Shown here: in pieces, positions 1 to 6,914 of the stretch | Numbering within the stretch: position 1 is the first letter of the stretch | Layout: each line of letters starts with the position of its first letter | Assembly (NCBI GenBank): GCA_902779615.1 | Contig: CACZCM010000018.1 | Location: forward strand, 1-33,833 | DNA length: 33,833 nt | Origin: an uncultured Ruminococcus sp. | GTDB taxonomy: Bacteria; Bacillota; Clostridia; Oscillospirales; Acutalibacteraceae | Reading direction: 5' to 3' | Program-made: the position numbers and the translations under genes | Notes under the pieces: model-generated | What the model saw: only the letters and a program-made list of their open reading frames with translations | The model's database searches: none | Told to the model about the DNA's origin: nothing

Positions 1-1
1 A

Positions 2-670
2 ACGGGCGATGACGCCGACGGTAATTATTCATCGGCATATGACATGGCAGTTCTATCTAAGGAACTTGTTTCACATAAAAAAGTACTCGATTACACGAGT
101 ACGTGGCTTGATTATATACGTGACGGAGCAACACAGCTTGTTAATACAAATAATCTTGTTAAAAGCTATGACGGAATGACAGGACTTCGTACAGGTACAA
201 CGGCGCTATCGGGCGCGTGCATGGCGGCAAGCGCCGAGCGAGAGGGAATGAGTCTTGTTGCGGTCGTTTTGGGCGACAAAACGTCCGATATGCGTTTTTC
301 AGATATACAGCGGCTTCTTGACTATGGCTTCACATCATTTTCATCTTATGCTCCCCAGCCGCCAAAGGAGCTTCCCGCCGAGATAAATGTGGAGGGAGGA
401 ATGGTCGGCAAAGTGAATGTTGAGTTTTCGCCGAACGAGCAGCTTTTGATGCCAAGCGCAGACATAGAGATGATCGAATCGGTTGTGAAGATAGAGGAGA
501 GCGTTACGGCACCGATCAAAGCGGGACAGCAGGTCGGAAGTGTGGTGTATATGTGCCGAGATAAGCAGTTGGCGGAATTTCCGATCACTGCTGCGAGTGA
601 TGTCAGCGAGGTCAACTTTGCAGACATACTGAAAAAATTATCCGAATATATGTTATGTATAGCAAAATAA
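2..670 (+). CDS. D-alanyl-D-alanine carboxypeptidase (DacF/PBP5 family), C-terminal part
   Basis: Partial gene: the reading frame is open to the left edge, so the start, the SxxK nucleophile motif and the SxN motif lie outside the window. The first residues (TGDDADGNYSSAYDMAVL) match the segment after the SxN motif in S11 peptidases. The third active-site motif is RTG (in GLRTGTT) in place of the commoner KTG. A PBP5 C-terminal beta domain follows, and the end (FADILKKLSEYMLCIAK) is amphipathic, as in membrane-tethered low-molecular-weight PBPs. The family removes the terminal D-Ala of peptidoglycan stem peptides outside the cytoplasmic membrane. The gene is followed after 24 bases by a small ORF, then a terminator. 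Family assignment is firm; physiological role (vegetative or sporulation type) is not. Confidence 0.9.
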   Translation, partial: TGDDADGNYSSAYDMAVLSKELVSHKKVLDYTSTWLDYIRDGATQLVNTNNLVKSYDGMTGLRTGTTALSGACMAASAEREGMSLVAVVLGDKTSDMRFSDIQRLLDYGFTSFSSYAPQPPKELPAEINVEGGMVGKVNVEFSPNEQLLMPSADIEMIESVVKIEESVTAPIKAGQQVGSVVYMCRDKQLAEFPITAASDVSEVNFADILKKLSEYMLCIAK

Positions 671-694
671 TATATCATTAAGGAGATGTAAAAC

Positions 695-895
695 ATGAGC
701 GCAGATGAGCTGCTTGGATTTGTAGCGGAAATGATAAATAAATACACTGATGGCAGAAATGACCTGGTTGAAATGATAAAGGCCGATCCCGAAAAAACTC
801 CGGATGCGTTAAAGGAGCTTGATCGTTTAAAAAAGACAGCGTACAGTGAGGAAGATCTTGGAATGATAAAAGAGATATCGCTGTACTTTGTGTAA
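695..895 (+). CDS. Small hypothetical protein, 66 aa
   Basis: I do not recognise this protein. It has a strong ribosome site (AAGGAGATG, ending 6 bases before the ATG) and lies 24 bases after the carboxypeptidase, probably on the same transcript because a terminator follows only 45 bases later. The product is charged, soluble and predicted helical (begins MSADELLGFVAEMINKY), with no cysteine, signal peptide or membrane segment. A regulatory or structural role in the cytoplasm is possible, but nothing in the sequence fixes it. Confidence 0.7.
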   Translation: MSADELLGFVAEMINKYTDGRNDLVEMIKADPEKTPDALKELDRLKKTAYSEEDLGMIKEISLYFV

Positions 896-939
896 TGCCA
901 CAATTAATTGATCGCATGAGTATGTCACCGGTATATATT

Positions 940-973
940 AAAGGAACGCTTTCCAACGAAGCGTTCCTTTTTG
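940..973 (+). terminator. Rho-independent terminator of the carboxypeptidase operon
   Basis: Perfect 12-base arms AAAGGAACGCTT / AAGCGTTCCTTT around a 7-base loop, running into a T-rich tail. Confidence 0.9.
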
Positions 974-1196
974 TATGTGTGTCGGAAGATATTTCCCGAT
1001 GCTAAAATTAATATCTAAAAAATATATATTTGTGTTGTCGTGTCAAGGCGAGGTAATTATGTATAAGCCGCAGCAAATGCACCCTTGCAAATGGCAGACG
1101 CATGCCTTCGGCGAGCCGAACCATTTCAGGGGAGGCTTGAGTTCACTAAAACTCCGATAGTTTCCCCTGAAAGTGGAGAATTAAAACAAATGAGGA

Positions 1197-1368
1197 ATCC
1201 TAAAGTTAATGACATTGCCCCGGGGATACCTTTGCGTCGCAAAAGCACCGACCGACGCGGCAGCGGACACCTCTGCCTTTGGAATCCGCAATCTTTTTTA
1301 AAAAAAGATTGATCAAAAAACTTTATATAGGGTTAATTCGTATTTTGTTAACTCATTCAAAAGCCGGG
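1197..1368 (-). repeat. Structured intergenic repeat, copy R1 (inverted)
   Basis: Read on the minus strand this matches copy R3 (21.65-21.81 kb) nearly base for base: an A/T hairpin beginning AAAGTTTTTTGATCAATC, a GGCAG...CTGCC hairpin, the CGGTCGG box, GGTGC and a small hairpin TTTGC-GAC-GCAAA. Homology stops inside the next stem (GGTATCC is followed by CCGGGG), so this copy is truncated. Between about 1109 and 1180 there is a further hairpin with arms TTTCAGGGGA / TCCCCTGAAA. Confidence 0.75.
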
Positions 1369-1387
1369 ACCGTGGATTTCACGCTAC

Positions 1388-1416
1388 TTGACATTCTATG
1401 TTTGGTATGATACAAT
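1388..1416 (+). promoter_or_regulatory. Sigma-A promoter for the DUF308-like gene
   Basis: TTGACA (1388-1393), a 17-base spacer and TACAAT (1411-1416). The stretch TATGTTTGGTA inside it also occurs in the promoter before the MORN gene. Confidence 0.8.
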
Positions 1417-1496
1417 AAAGGTGTATAAATGTGCGCACCGATAAACCGAGCTTTTTGGTGTGACATGATATTCTACTGAAGAGAGGGGTATATATA

Positions 1497-2051
1497 ATGA
1501 AAAGTAAAGCGTCTAAAATCATTTCAAAGGTCGTTTTGGCAGCAGTCGGTGTATTGCTCGTCCTTCATCCGACTTCGGCATTGGAGGGTTTGATCCGATT
1601 CCTTGGCATTGCAATTTTGCTGATCGGGCTGTTCGGTATCATCTCGTATGTTGCCTCTCCCGTGAAAGGTATAATATCAACACTTCTGTTTATTTTATCT
1701 ATAATAGTCACACTGTTGGCGATCATTCCCGTTGCCAGTCCGTCAATCATCGTTGCGATCTTCCCGATCGCCGTGGGCATAGCAATAGCGATCAGCGGTA
1801 TCGGGAATTTTATCGAGGCTATCTCTCTGAAGCGCATTCTTGGCGTATGGTTTGTTCCGATGCTGCTTTCAATATTGACGATCGCAGCAGGATTTGTTAT
1901 CATGACGAATCCGTTCTCCACGACGGAACTGTTGGTTCGTGTTATCGGCACAGTGCTGATCTTTACGGCGGTTGTCGGTATGTTTAACGCAGTTTCCTAC
2001 AAACCGCAGATAAAGTCAAACGGTGTAGTTGATATAAGCAACATGAACTAA
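1497..2051 (+). CDS. HdeD/DUF308-like integral membrane protein
   Basis: 184 residues, almost wholly hydrophobic, with about six predicted membrane segments arranged as three helical pairs. The repeated pattern (VLLVLHPTSALEGLIRFLGI; VIMTNPFSTTELLVRVIGTV) is the short repeat of the DUF308/HdeD family. HdeD of E. coli is linked to acid resistance; the function in Clostridia is unknown. The ATG follows GAGAGGGG by about 9 bases. It has its own promoter at 1388 and could be co-transcribed with the next gene 84 bases downstream; a weak hairpin at 2063-2091 lacks a T tract. Confidence 0.75.
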   Translation: MKSKASKIISKVVLAAVGVLLVLHPTSALEGLIRFLGIAILLIGLFGIISYVASPVKGIISTLLFILSIIVTLLAIIPVASPSIIVAIFPIAVGIAIAISGIGNFIEAISLKRILGVWFVPMLLSILTIAAGFVIMTNPFSTTELLVRVIGTVLIFTAVVGMFNAVSYKPQIKSNGVVDISNMN

Positions 2052-2135
2052 AACTGTTATACTATTTCATGGCAATATATCTCATGAAATAAACCGAAAA
2101 TTCAGCAAAAACATTTATCCTGGAGGGATATTTCC

Positions 2136-3305
2136 ATGAAATTACTAAAATCAAGACTGCTGACCAGACTGGTTATTGTTCTTGCCGTAATATGGTTTTC
2201 TGTTTTGGCAACCTGTCTTGGAAGCGGGTGGAATGCTTTTTTCAAGCAGCTGGGGAAGGATCCGATAGGTTATGATGCGCTTCAGCTGACGGACGTTGAG
2301 AAAGGCATTGCGGTTCAGGGCGAATGTGCGATCGTATATGATCTCATCGGCTATGGCTACACAGAAACGACAAGTCGCTATACGGGAAGAAAATCTACAA
2401 CGACAGATAATTATTATTGGCTTGTGAATTGTGACGATGATGACGGTCTGATGCTTGTAAAAACACGTGCAAATGATAGTATCAGCGACTCAATGTCAGA
2501 TATGGTCGAAGCTTTGTGGTCTGCGGAGTCGTTGGAAGAATATGCGGATATGATCGGTATTCCCGTTGAATTGGACGGTGTTTTTATAAAAAACGACCCC
2601 GAGATTGTGCAATTTTATAACGAGTGGATACAGGAAATGAGTGCCGATGATCCCGAATGGGCAGATTGCACGCTTGCTCCCTACACGCTAGACTGTACAA
2701 TGCCATTTGCCGGGAGAATGAGGGGCTTCCGTATCGGAGTCATTATGATCGTTATTACAATCGGAGCGGCGGCAGCCGGTATCGTGTTATTTGTGAAAAA
2801 GAGCCGGGGCGGTGCAGCTTCGCCGCAGCCTGCTTATGCAGGAGTGCCCAGCGGCGGTCCTCTTGTGGGCGACACTGGCTCGGTAACGGCATACGGCACA
2901 ACCGGCGGTGCATACGAAACCTTTAATTCGAGCATGACTGCGGGGAAGAGCGAATCCTTCCAATCTCAAGGGCGTACTTCTCAGACATCGGGTAGTACAG
3001 GAGGCACACCTGTAAATTCTTACGGAACATATGCTTCGCAGAATAATTCGGGAACGAATTATGGCAGTACGCAAAGTACGTCAAGCGGCAGTACAGGGGG
3101 CTACGGCACGTCAAGCTACGGAATATATGCTTCGCAGAATAATTCGGGAATGAATTACGGCAGTACGCAGAGTGATCCGGGGTTGAATTACGGCAGTATG
3201 CAAAGCACATCAAGCTACGGCTACGACAGCTACTCACAGCAGAATAAATCCGGCGCTGTATACGATCCATCGGGTAATTCGAATTACGGCGGGTTTTCAC
3301 AATAA
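2136..3305 (+). CDS. Two-pass membrane protein with repetitive Gly/Ser/Tyr/Asn tail
   Basis: Not recognised as a named family. 389 residues behind a clear ribosome site (TGGAGGG). Membrane segment 1 is at about 10-32. An extracytoplasmic domain follows (about 35-190; NYYWLVNCDDDDGLMLVKT is a beta-like core), then membrane segment 2 at about 197-218, ended by KKSR. The last ~170 residues are low complexity (Gly, Ser, Tyr, Asn, Gln, Thr) and by the positive-inside rule cytosolic. A 32-residue block containing YASQNNSG occurs twice. The same build occurs in the gene at 3717, so the two are probably distant paralogues. A tail of this kind suggests self-association or a scaffold, but that is inference. 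Confidence 0.65.
   Translation: MKLLKSRLLTRLVIVLAVIWFSVLATCLGSGWNAFFKQLGKDPIGYDALQLTDVEKGIAVQGECAIVYDLIGYGYTETTSRYTGRKSTTTDNYYWLVNCDDDDGLMLVKTRANDSISDSMSDMVEALWSAESLEEYADMIGIPVELDGVFIKNDPEIVQFYNEWIQEMSADDPEWADCTLAPYTLDCTMPFAGRMRGFRIGVIMIVITIGAAAAGIVLFVKKSRGGAASPQPAYAGVPSGGPLVGDTGSVTAYGTTGGAYETFNSSMTAGKSESFQSQGRTSQTSGSTGGTPVNSYGTYASQNNSGTNYGSTQSTSSGSTGGYGTSSYGIYASQNNSGMNYGSTQSDPGLNYGSMQSTSSYGYDSYSQQNKSGAVYDPSGNSNYGGFSQ
3021..3174 (+). repeat. Two copies of a 96-base-period coding repeat
   Basis: Blocks at 3021-3078 and 3117-3174 are nearly identical (both contain GCTTCGCAGAATAATTCGGG) and encode YGxYASQNNSGxNYGSTQS in the tail of the membrane protein. Confidence 0.8.
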
Positions 3306-3326
3306 TCCATAATATAAAAGATTACA

Positions 3327-3363
3327 CCTCAAAAGCAGGAATTTTACCATGTTGCTTTTGAGG
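3327..3363 (+). terminator. Hairpin after the repetitive-tail gene, possible terminator
   Basis: Perfect 11-base arms CCTCAAAAGCA / TGCTTTTGAGG, but the T tract is interrupted (CGTCTTATCGTTTT). Confidence 0.55.
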
Positions 3364-3422
3364 CGTCTTATCGTTTTACAGTAATATTGATCTATAATAT
3401 AGATAATAGTGTCGTTTAATGT

Positions 3423-3556
3423 ATGAGATATCAGATTATCGATATTAAAAAATTAGTATCGGGAATGGTGCTTTTGATATTGGCGTTGCAGTGATCGGGC
3501 TGTTTGTCGGAATATATGTCACGAGCAAAGAAATGCGAATGGCTGATGAGCCTTAA
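3423..3556 (+). pseudogene. Possible frameshifted small membrane protein gene
   Basis: From ATG 3423 the frame gives MRYQIIDIKKLVSGMVLLI, then stops at 3494. The overlapping frame continues as GVAVIGLFVGIYVTSKEM to a stop at 3556. Adding one T in the TTTT run near 3473 would join them into a 44-residue protein with one membrane helix and charged ends. No good ribosome site is visible. It may be a decayed gene, a sequencing error or chance; I cannot name a family. Confidence 0.3.
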
Positions 3557-3621
3557 TGTATCATTTCTTTACTCACAAGTATATCCCGATAGTATAAGTG
3601 CAAAAATCTTCCATATTTGGA

Positions 3622-3650
3622 TTGACTAATCACCGAATTTATGGTAAAAT
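3622..3650 (+). promoter_or_regulatory. Sigma-A promoter for the gene at 3717
   Basis: TTGACT (3622-3627), a 17-base spacer and TAAAAT (3645-3650), about 60 bases before the start codon. Confidence 0.75.
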
Positions 3651-3716
3651 TATCACATAGTCAAATGTGCGTCATGTGAACATAAAACGCCGTTTGAGTG
3701 AAAGAGGTGTATCGTT

Positions 3717-4817
3717 TTGAAAAAAGCACTTGTTTTGCCAAAAATTATTGTTACTGTAATCCTTCTTGCCGCTGCAATTATAATTAGTGCTCCTGTTGTT
3801 GGAGTTGTATCAAACAGGTTTTTCGGCGGCGGAATAGTCGAATTGGAAGATGGTAGCATTAAGGAGTATCACAGCAATGCACCCGCTGAGGGACGTATTC
3901 ATTATATTTTGGGTACTGCGGCAGGAAGTAAGAGTGCTGACGGGTCGCTGGAAAAAGGTTACTATTATTATCTTATGCTCAAGGGCGGTACCAGGGATTC
4001 ATCGTCAAATAAAGCTGACTCTTATGTTCTTGTGAAGGCTATCGACGGTTCGGACGAATATACAGGTATGAACGATGTTTTCCGTGCATCTGCAAATGGA
4101 ATCTCCGAAGAGGGATTTCCTGCATCGGGCGTTTTTAAGGAGATCACCTCGGAAGAAGAGAGCCTCGCTAAAAAAATAATTTCCGATTCGGGCATAAATG
4201 AGCTGAAAGTCAGCGAATTTGTTCTTGATCTTTCTAAACCCGTTGTTTCTTATACCTCAAGGTTTTATATTTCACTTATATTTTATGCGGCAGGTATTTT
4301 CGGAATATATCTGATCGTATCTGCGATCAACAAAAATGCATATCTTGAAGATATTGAAGACAAACGAATAATGTTTAAGATCGAGCAGGATCGTAAATCG
4401 GGCAACACAAATGATGACGGTTCAGATAAAATGTTCGGTGACTCGGAAGCATCGTTTGGTGTGACACCGAGAAGTGCAGAAGGCAGCGATATGCTTGGCG
4501 AAAGTCCGGGAAACAGCGGCGGCGGGTACAAACCTGCGTTCCAGTCGCAAGGCGGTAAAACCGAAAACGATCCGTTTTCGGGTAGTATGATGGGAGGTTC
4601 CGGCGGCTTCTTAGATGACAACAGTTATCAGGGCGGCGGCTCAAGCGGCGGTTTCTTAGATGACAACAGCTATCAGGGCGGCGGCTCAAGCGGCGGTTTC
4701 TTAGATGACAACAGTTATCAAGGCGGCGGGTCGAACGATTTCTCCGATGGCTTTTTTGGAGGCGGTCAGCAGACTCGTAACGATGAAGATTATGACGGCT
4801 TCTTTGGCGGAAGATAA
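3717..4817 (+). CDS. Two-pass membrane protein with tandem-repeat Gly/Asp/Ser tail
   Basis: Not a family I recognise. The TTG start at 3717 is chosen because AGAGGTG lies 8 bases upstream. 366 residues: membrane segment 1 at about 8-30 and an extracytoplasmic domain at about 35-180 (core GYYYYLMLKGG and SYVLVKAIDGSDEY, resembling the neighbour at 2136). Membrane segment 2 is at about 183-202, then a charged stretch and a ~125-residue low-complexity tail. The tail has three exact-register copies of a 15-residue unit (GGFLDDNSYQGGGSS) and ends in an acidic, Gly/Phe-rich segment (DGFFGGR). The order TM-ectodomain-TM-disordered tail repeats that of the upstream gene, which suggests an old duplication with tails that diverged by repeat expansion. 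Confidence 0.65.
   Translation: MKKALVLPKIIVTVILLAAAIIISAPVVGVVSNRFFGGGIVELEDGSIKEYHSNAPAEGRIHYILGTAAGSKSADGSLEKGYYYYLMLKGGTRDSSSNKADSYVLVKAIDGSDEYTGMNDVFRASANGISEEGFPASGVFKEITSEEESLAKKIISDSGINELKVSEFVLDLSKPVVSYTSRFYISLIFYAAGIFGIYLIVSAINKNAYLEDIEDKRIMFKIEQDRKSGNTNDDGSDKMFGDSEASFGVTPRSAEGSDMLGESPGNSGGGYKPAFQSQGGKTENDPFSGSMMGGSGGFLDDNSYQGGGSSGGFLDDNSYQGGGSSGGFLDDNSYQGGGSNDFSDGFFGGGQQTRNDEDYDGFFGGR
4602..4736 (+). repeat. Three tandem 45-bp coding repeats
   Basis: Units at 4602, 4647 and 4692 each encode GGFLDDNSYQGGG plus two residues. They differ at a few mainly silent positions. Copy number could vary between strains. Confidence 0.9.
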
Positions 4818-4840
4818 TATTTTACAGAAGAATTATAATG

Positions 4841-4866
4841 CCCTTCTCCGCATGTGTGGGGAAGGG
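4841..4866 (+). terminator. Intergenic hairpin, weak terminator
   Basis: CCCTTCTCC pairs with GGGGAAGGG (one G-T pair). No clean T tract follows, so read-through into the ACT gene is possible. Confidence 0.4.
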
Positions 4867-4903
4867 TGTATTAATTACTATTATTTAAAATGGGGTGCAT
4901 ATA

Positions 4904-5272
4904 ATGCAATTGAAACCATATGACTGCGATCTGTCAATTTGTAAGGTTAAAGCCATACCTAATGAAATCTACGGCGGAGAACTGTGTTTCATTGGCAAAA
5001 CCGATGAGGAGCTTTCTGTTGTATGCGAAACTAAGCTTGTGCCCGGTGACGCCGAACAATGTGACAGCGGCTGGAGAGCGTTTCGAATACAAGGCGTACT
5101 CGACTTTTCGCTTACCGGAATACTTGCGCCTATTGCTGCGATCCTTGCGGAAAACAAGATCGGTATCTTTGCGGTATCGACCTATAATACCGATTATTTG
5201 TTGATAAAACAAGAAAGTTTTCAAAAGGCGCTCGGTATTCTTGCCAATAACGGATATGAAGTAATTGACTGA
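4904..5272 (+). CDS. ACT domain protein (CASTOR-like)
   Basis: 122 residues. The ATG at 4904 is preferred over an in-frame GTG 9 bases earlier because TGGGGTG then sits at ribosome-site distance. The N-terminal half (CKVKAIPNEIYGGELCFIGKT) and the C-terminal ACT fold (GILAPIAAILAENKIGIFAV; YNTDYLLIKQESFQKAL) match small bacterial proteins of the CASTOR/ACT type, which are presumed to bind amino acids in the cytosol. No catalytic domain is attached, so a sensor or regulator role is likely; the ligand is unknown. The cation transporter gene starts 42 bases downstream, probably on the same transcript. Confidence 0.8.
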   Translation: MQLKPYDCDLSICKVKAIPNEIYGGELCFIGKTDEELSVVCETKLVPGDAEQCDSGWRAFRIQGVLDFSLTGILAPIAAILAENKIGIFAVSTYNTDYLLIKQESFQKALGILANNGYEVID

Positions 5273-5314
5273 CACATAAGCTTAATATTAAACTTGATAC
5301 AAGGAGATTTTCTT

Positions 5315-6487
5315 ATGGACAAGACAAAGCTGTTGAACGCTGACAGCAACGGTGCCGATATAGCCGATAAGGCAGCGCTCAGAAATAAAACTATTGTTCG
5401 CACAAGTGTGATAGGTATCGTTACGAATGTATTACTGGCAGGATTCAAAGCATTTGTTGGGTTTCTTTCGGGGTCGATAGCGATCGTTCTTGACGCTGTC
5501 AACAACCTGTCGGACGCTGCGTCATCTCTCATAACGATAGTAGGTACAAAGCTTGCCGCAAAGAAACCCGATAAAAAGCACCCATTCGGACATGGCAGAG
5601 TGGAATATTTAAGTGCGCTGCTGATCTCGGTGATAGTTCTTTACGCAGGTATGACTTCGCTTGAAGAGTCGATAAAAAAGATAATTACTCCCGAAGTACC
5701 TGACTACTCAACGGCGTCGCTTATCATAGTCGGAACTGCGATCGTGGTCAAAATAGTTCTTGGACGATACGTTAAGAGTGTGGGGGAGAAAGTAAACTCC
5801 GATTCTCTTGTAAATTCTGGGAAGGACGCAATGATGGATTCGGTCATCTCGGCGTCAACGCTTGCTGCGGCAATTATTTTTCTGCTAAGCGGATTATCGA
5901 TCGAAGCGTGGCTTGGTGCAGTTATATCGCTTGTGATTGTAAAGTCGGGAGTTGACATGATAAGCGACACGATATCGCAGCTGTTGGGCGAACGTGCCGA
6001 CAGTGAGCTTGCCCGAGGTATAAAAGAAACAGTGATCTCATTCGAGCCTGTCAAAGGAGCTTACGATCTTGTTCTCAACAATTACGGTCCGGACACCTTC
6101 AACGGGTCGATCCATATTGAAGTTCCGGATACTTTTTCCGCAGCGGAGCTTGACGAGCTGATTCGTGACATAACTCTTAAGGTCCTCGAAAAACACAGCG
6201 TCATTTTGACGGCGGTAGGTGTATATTCCATAAATACAAGGGACAAAAAGGTTGCGGAGATGGAAGAAAAGATTCGCAGCATCATCAAGGATAACGAATA
6301 TGTGCTGCAAATGCATGGATTCTATGTCAACGAAAAAAAGAAGACTATCCGTTTTGATGTAGTTGTAAGTTTCGATGCAGATGACCGCACAAAGGTCTAC
6401 AGCGAGGTGTGTGAAAAGGTCGCGGCGCTTTATCCCGATTATACACTTCAGATCGTTTTGGATACCGATTTTAGTGAGGACCTCTAG
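5315..6487 (+). CDS. Cation diffusion facilitator (CDF) family metal efflux transporter
   Basis: 390 residues. The ATG at 5315 has AAGGAG 8 bases before it; an in-frame TTG at 5294 is less likely. About six membrane helices fill the N-terminal ~220 residues. The second helix carries DAVNNLSDAASS and is followed by the family signature HPFGHGRVEYLSA; the fifth carries DAMMDS. The metal-site residues therefore read N/D and D/D where zinc transporters commonly have H/D or D/D. This resembles manganese- or iron-type members, but specificity cannot be settled by eye. A cytosolic dimerisation domain follows, longer than usual (about 220-390, two ferredoxin-like stretches). Members exchange divalent metal for protons at the cytoplasmic membrane. 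Confidence 0.88.
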   Translation: MDKTKLLNADSNGADIADKAALRNKTIVRTSVIGIVTNVLLAGFKAFVGFLSGSIAIVLDAVNNLSDAASSLITIVGTKLAAKKPDKKHPFGHGRVEYLSALLISVIVLYAGMTSLEESIKKIITPEVPDYSTASLIIVGTAIVVKIVLGRYVKSVGEKVNSDSLVNSGKDAMMDSVISASTLAAAIIFLLSGLSIEAWLGAVISLVIVKSGVDMISDTISQLLGERADSELARGIKETVISFEPVKGAYDLVLNNYGPDTFNGSIHIEVPDTFSAAELDELIRDITLKVLEKHSVILTAVGVYSINTRDKKVAEMEEKIRSIIKDNEYVLQMHGFYVNEKKKTIRFDVVVSFDADDRTKVYSEVCEKVAALYPDYTLQIVLDTDFSEDL

Positions 6488-6543
6488 CCGTGCCGGCAGA
6501 GAGAATAACCCGCGACAAAAGCAAATTTTATCAGTCGTAGTTT

Positions 6544-6571
6544 TTTACAGTGCAACAAATCAAGTTATAAT
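6544..6571 (+). promoter_or_regulatory. Promoter-like sequence just before repeat R2
   Basis: TTTACA (6544-6549), a 16-base spacer and TATAAT (6566-6571). No gene follows on this strand, only the structured repeat, so the element may be transcribed. Confidence 0.45.
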
Positions 6572-6629
6572 CTATAAATGAACAAAAAAGTAAAATTGCA
6601 CAAAGCAAAAGTACGATAGAGCATAGCAC

Positions 6630-6830
6630 AAAGTTTTTGCCCCGCTTTTTTCAAAAAGCGGGCAGGGTGCAGGGACGGAGATCTCCGTCCCTGCGTCGGT
6701 CGGCGCTTCTGCTTCGCAGAGGTCTCCACTGGAGACCCGCGCCCATTTGAAAGAGGGACGCTTTGCGTGATGCGCGTCCCTAACTAAAGGTTTGCACCAA
6801 AGCTCCATCGCCGCTCCAAGGCGATGCAAT
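6630..6830 (+). repeat. Structured intergenic repeat, copy R2 (most complete)
   Basis: Modules in order: hairpin A at 6641-6662 (CCCGCTTTTT / AAAAAGCGGG); hairpin B at 6669-6694, a perfect 26-base palindrome; the CGGTCGG box (6697-6703). A three-way-junction core follows: outer stem GGCGC (6702-6706) / GCGCC (6739-6743), inner hairpin TCTGC-TTC-GCAGA, inner hairpin GGTCTCC-ACT-GGAGACC. Hairpin C is GGGACGC / GCGTCCC (about 6755-6780). A last hairpin (CATCGCC / GGCGATG) ends near 6830; a degenerate inverted copy of it lies at 32913-32932. Confidence 0.85.
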
Positions 6831-6879
6831 TTTTGTTAATTCTGACGAAAGAAAAAAATTGCTCATTTATAGTTACAAT

Positions 6880-6909
6880 AAAAAAGGGCAAACCGATTGG
6901 CTTGCCCTT
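6880..6909 (-). terminator. Terminator of the ribonuclease Y gene
   Basis: AAGGGCAA / TTGCCCTT stem. On the minus strand it is followed by a T run (the A run at 6881-6885). Confidence 0.9.
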
Positions 6910-6914
6910 GATTG

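Noticed and set aside
1085..1312. ORFs across the R1, R2, R3 and R5 repeats
   Set aside because: They have no ribosome sites and follow hairpin sequence shared by several non-coding copies; the covarying stems explain the sequence better than coding does.
6630..6830. Repeat family as a CRISPR array or insertion sequence
   Set aside because: Copies are single, far apart, of variable length and carry no transposase, spacers or cas genes.
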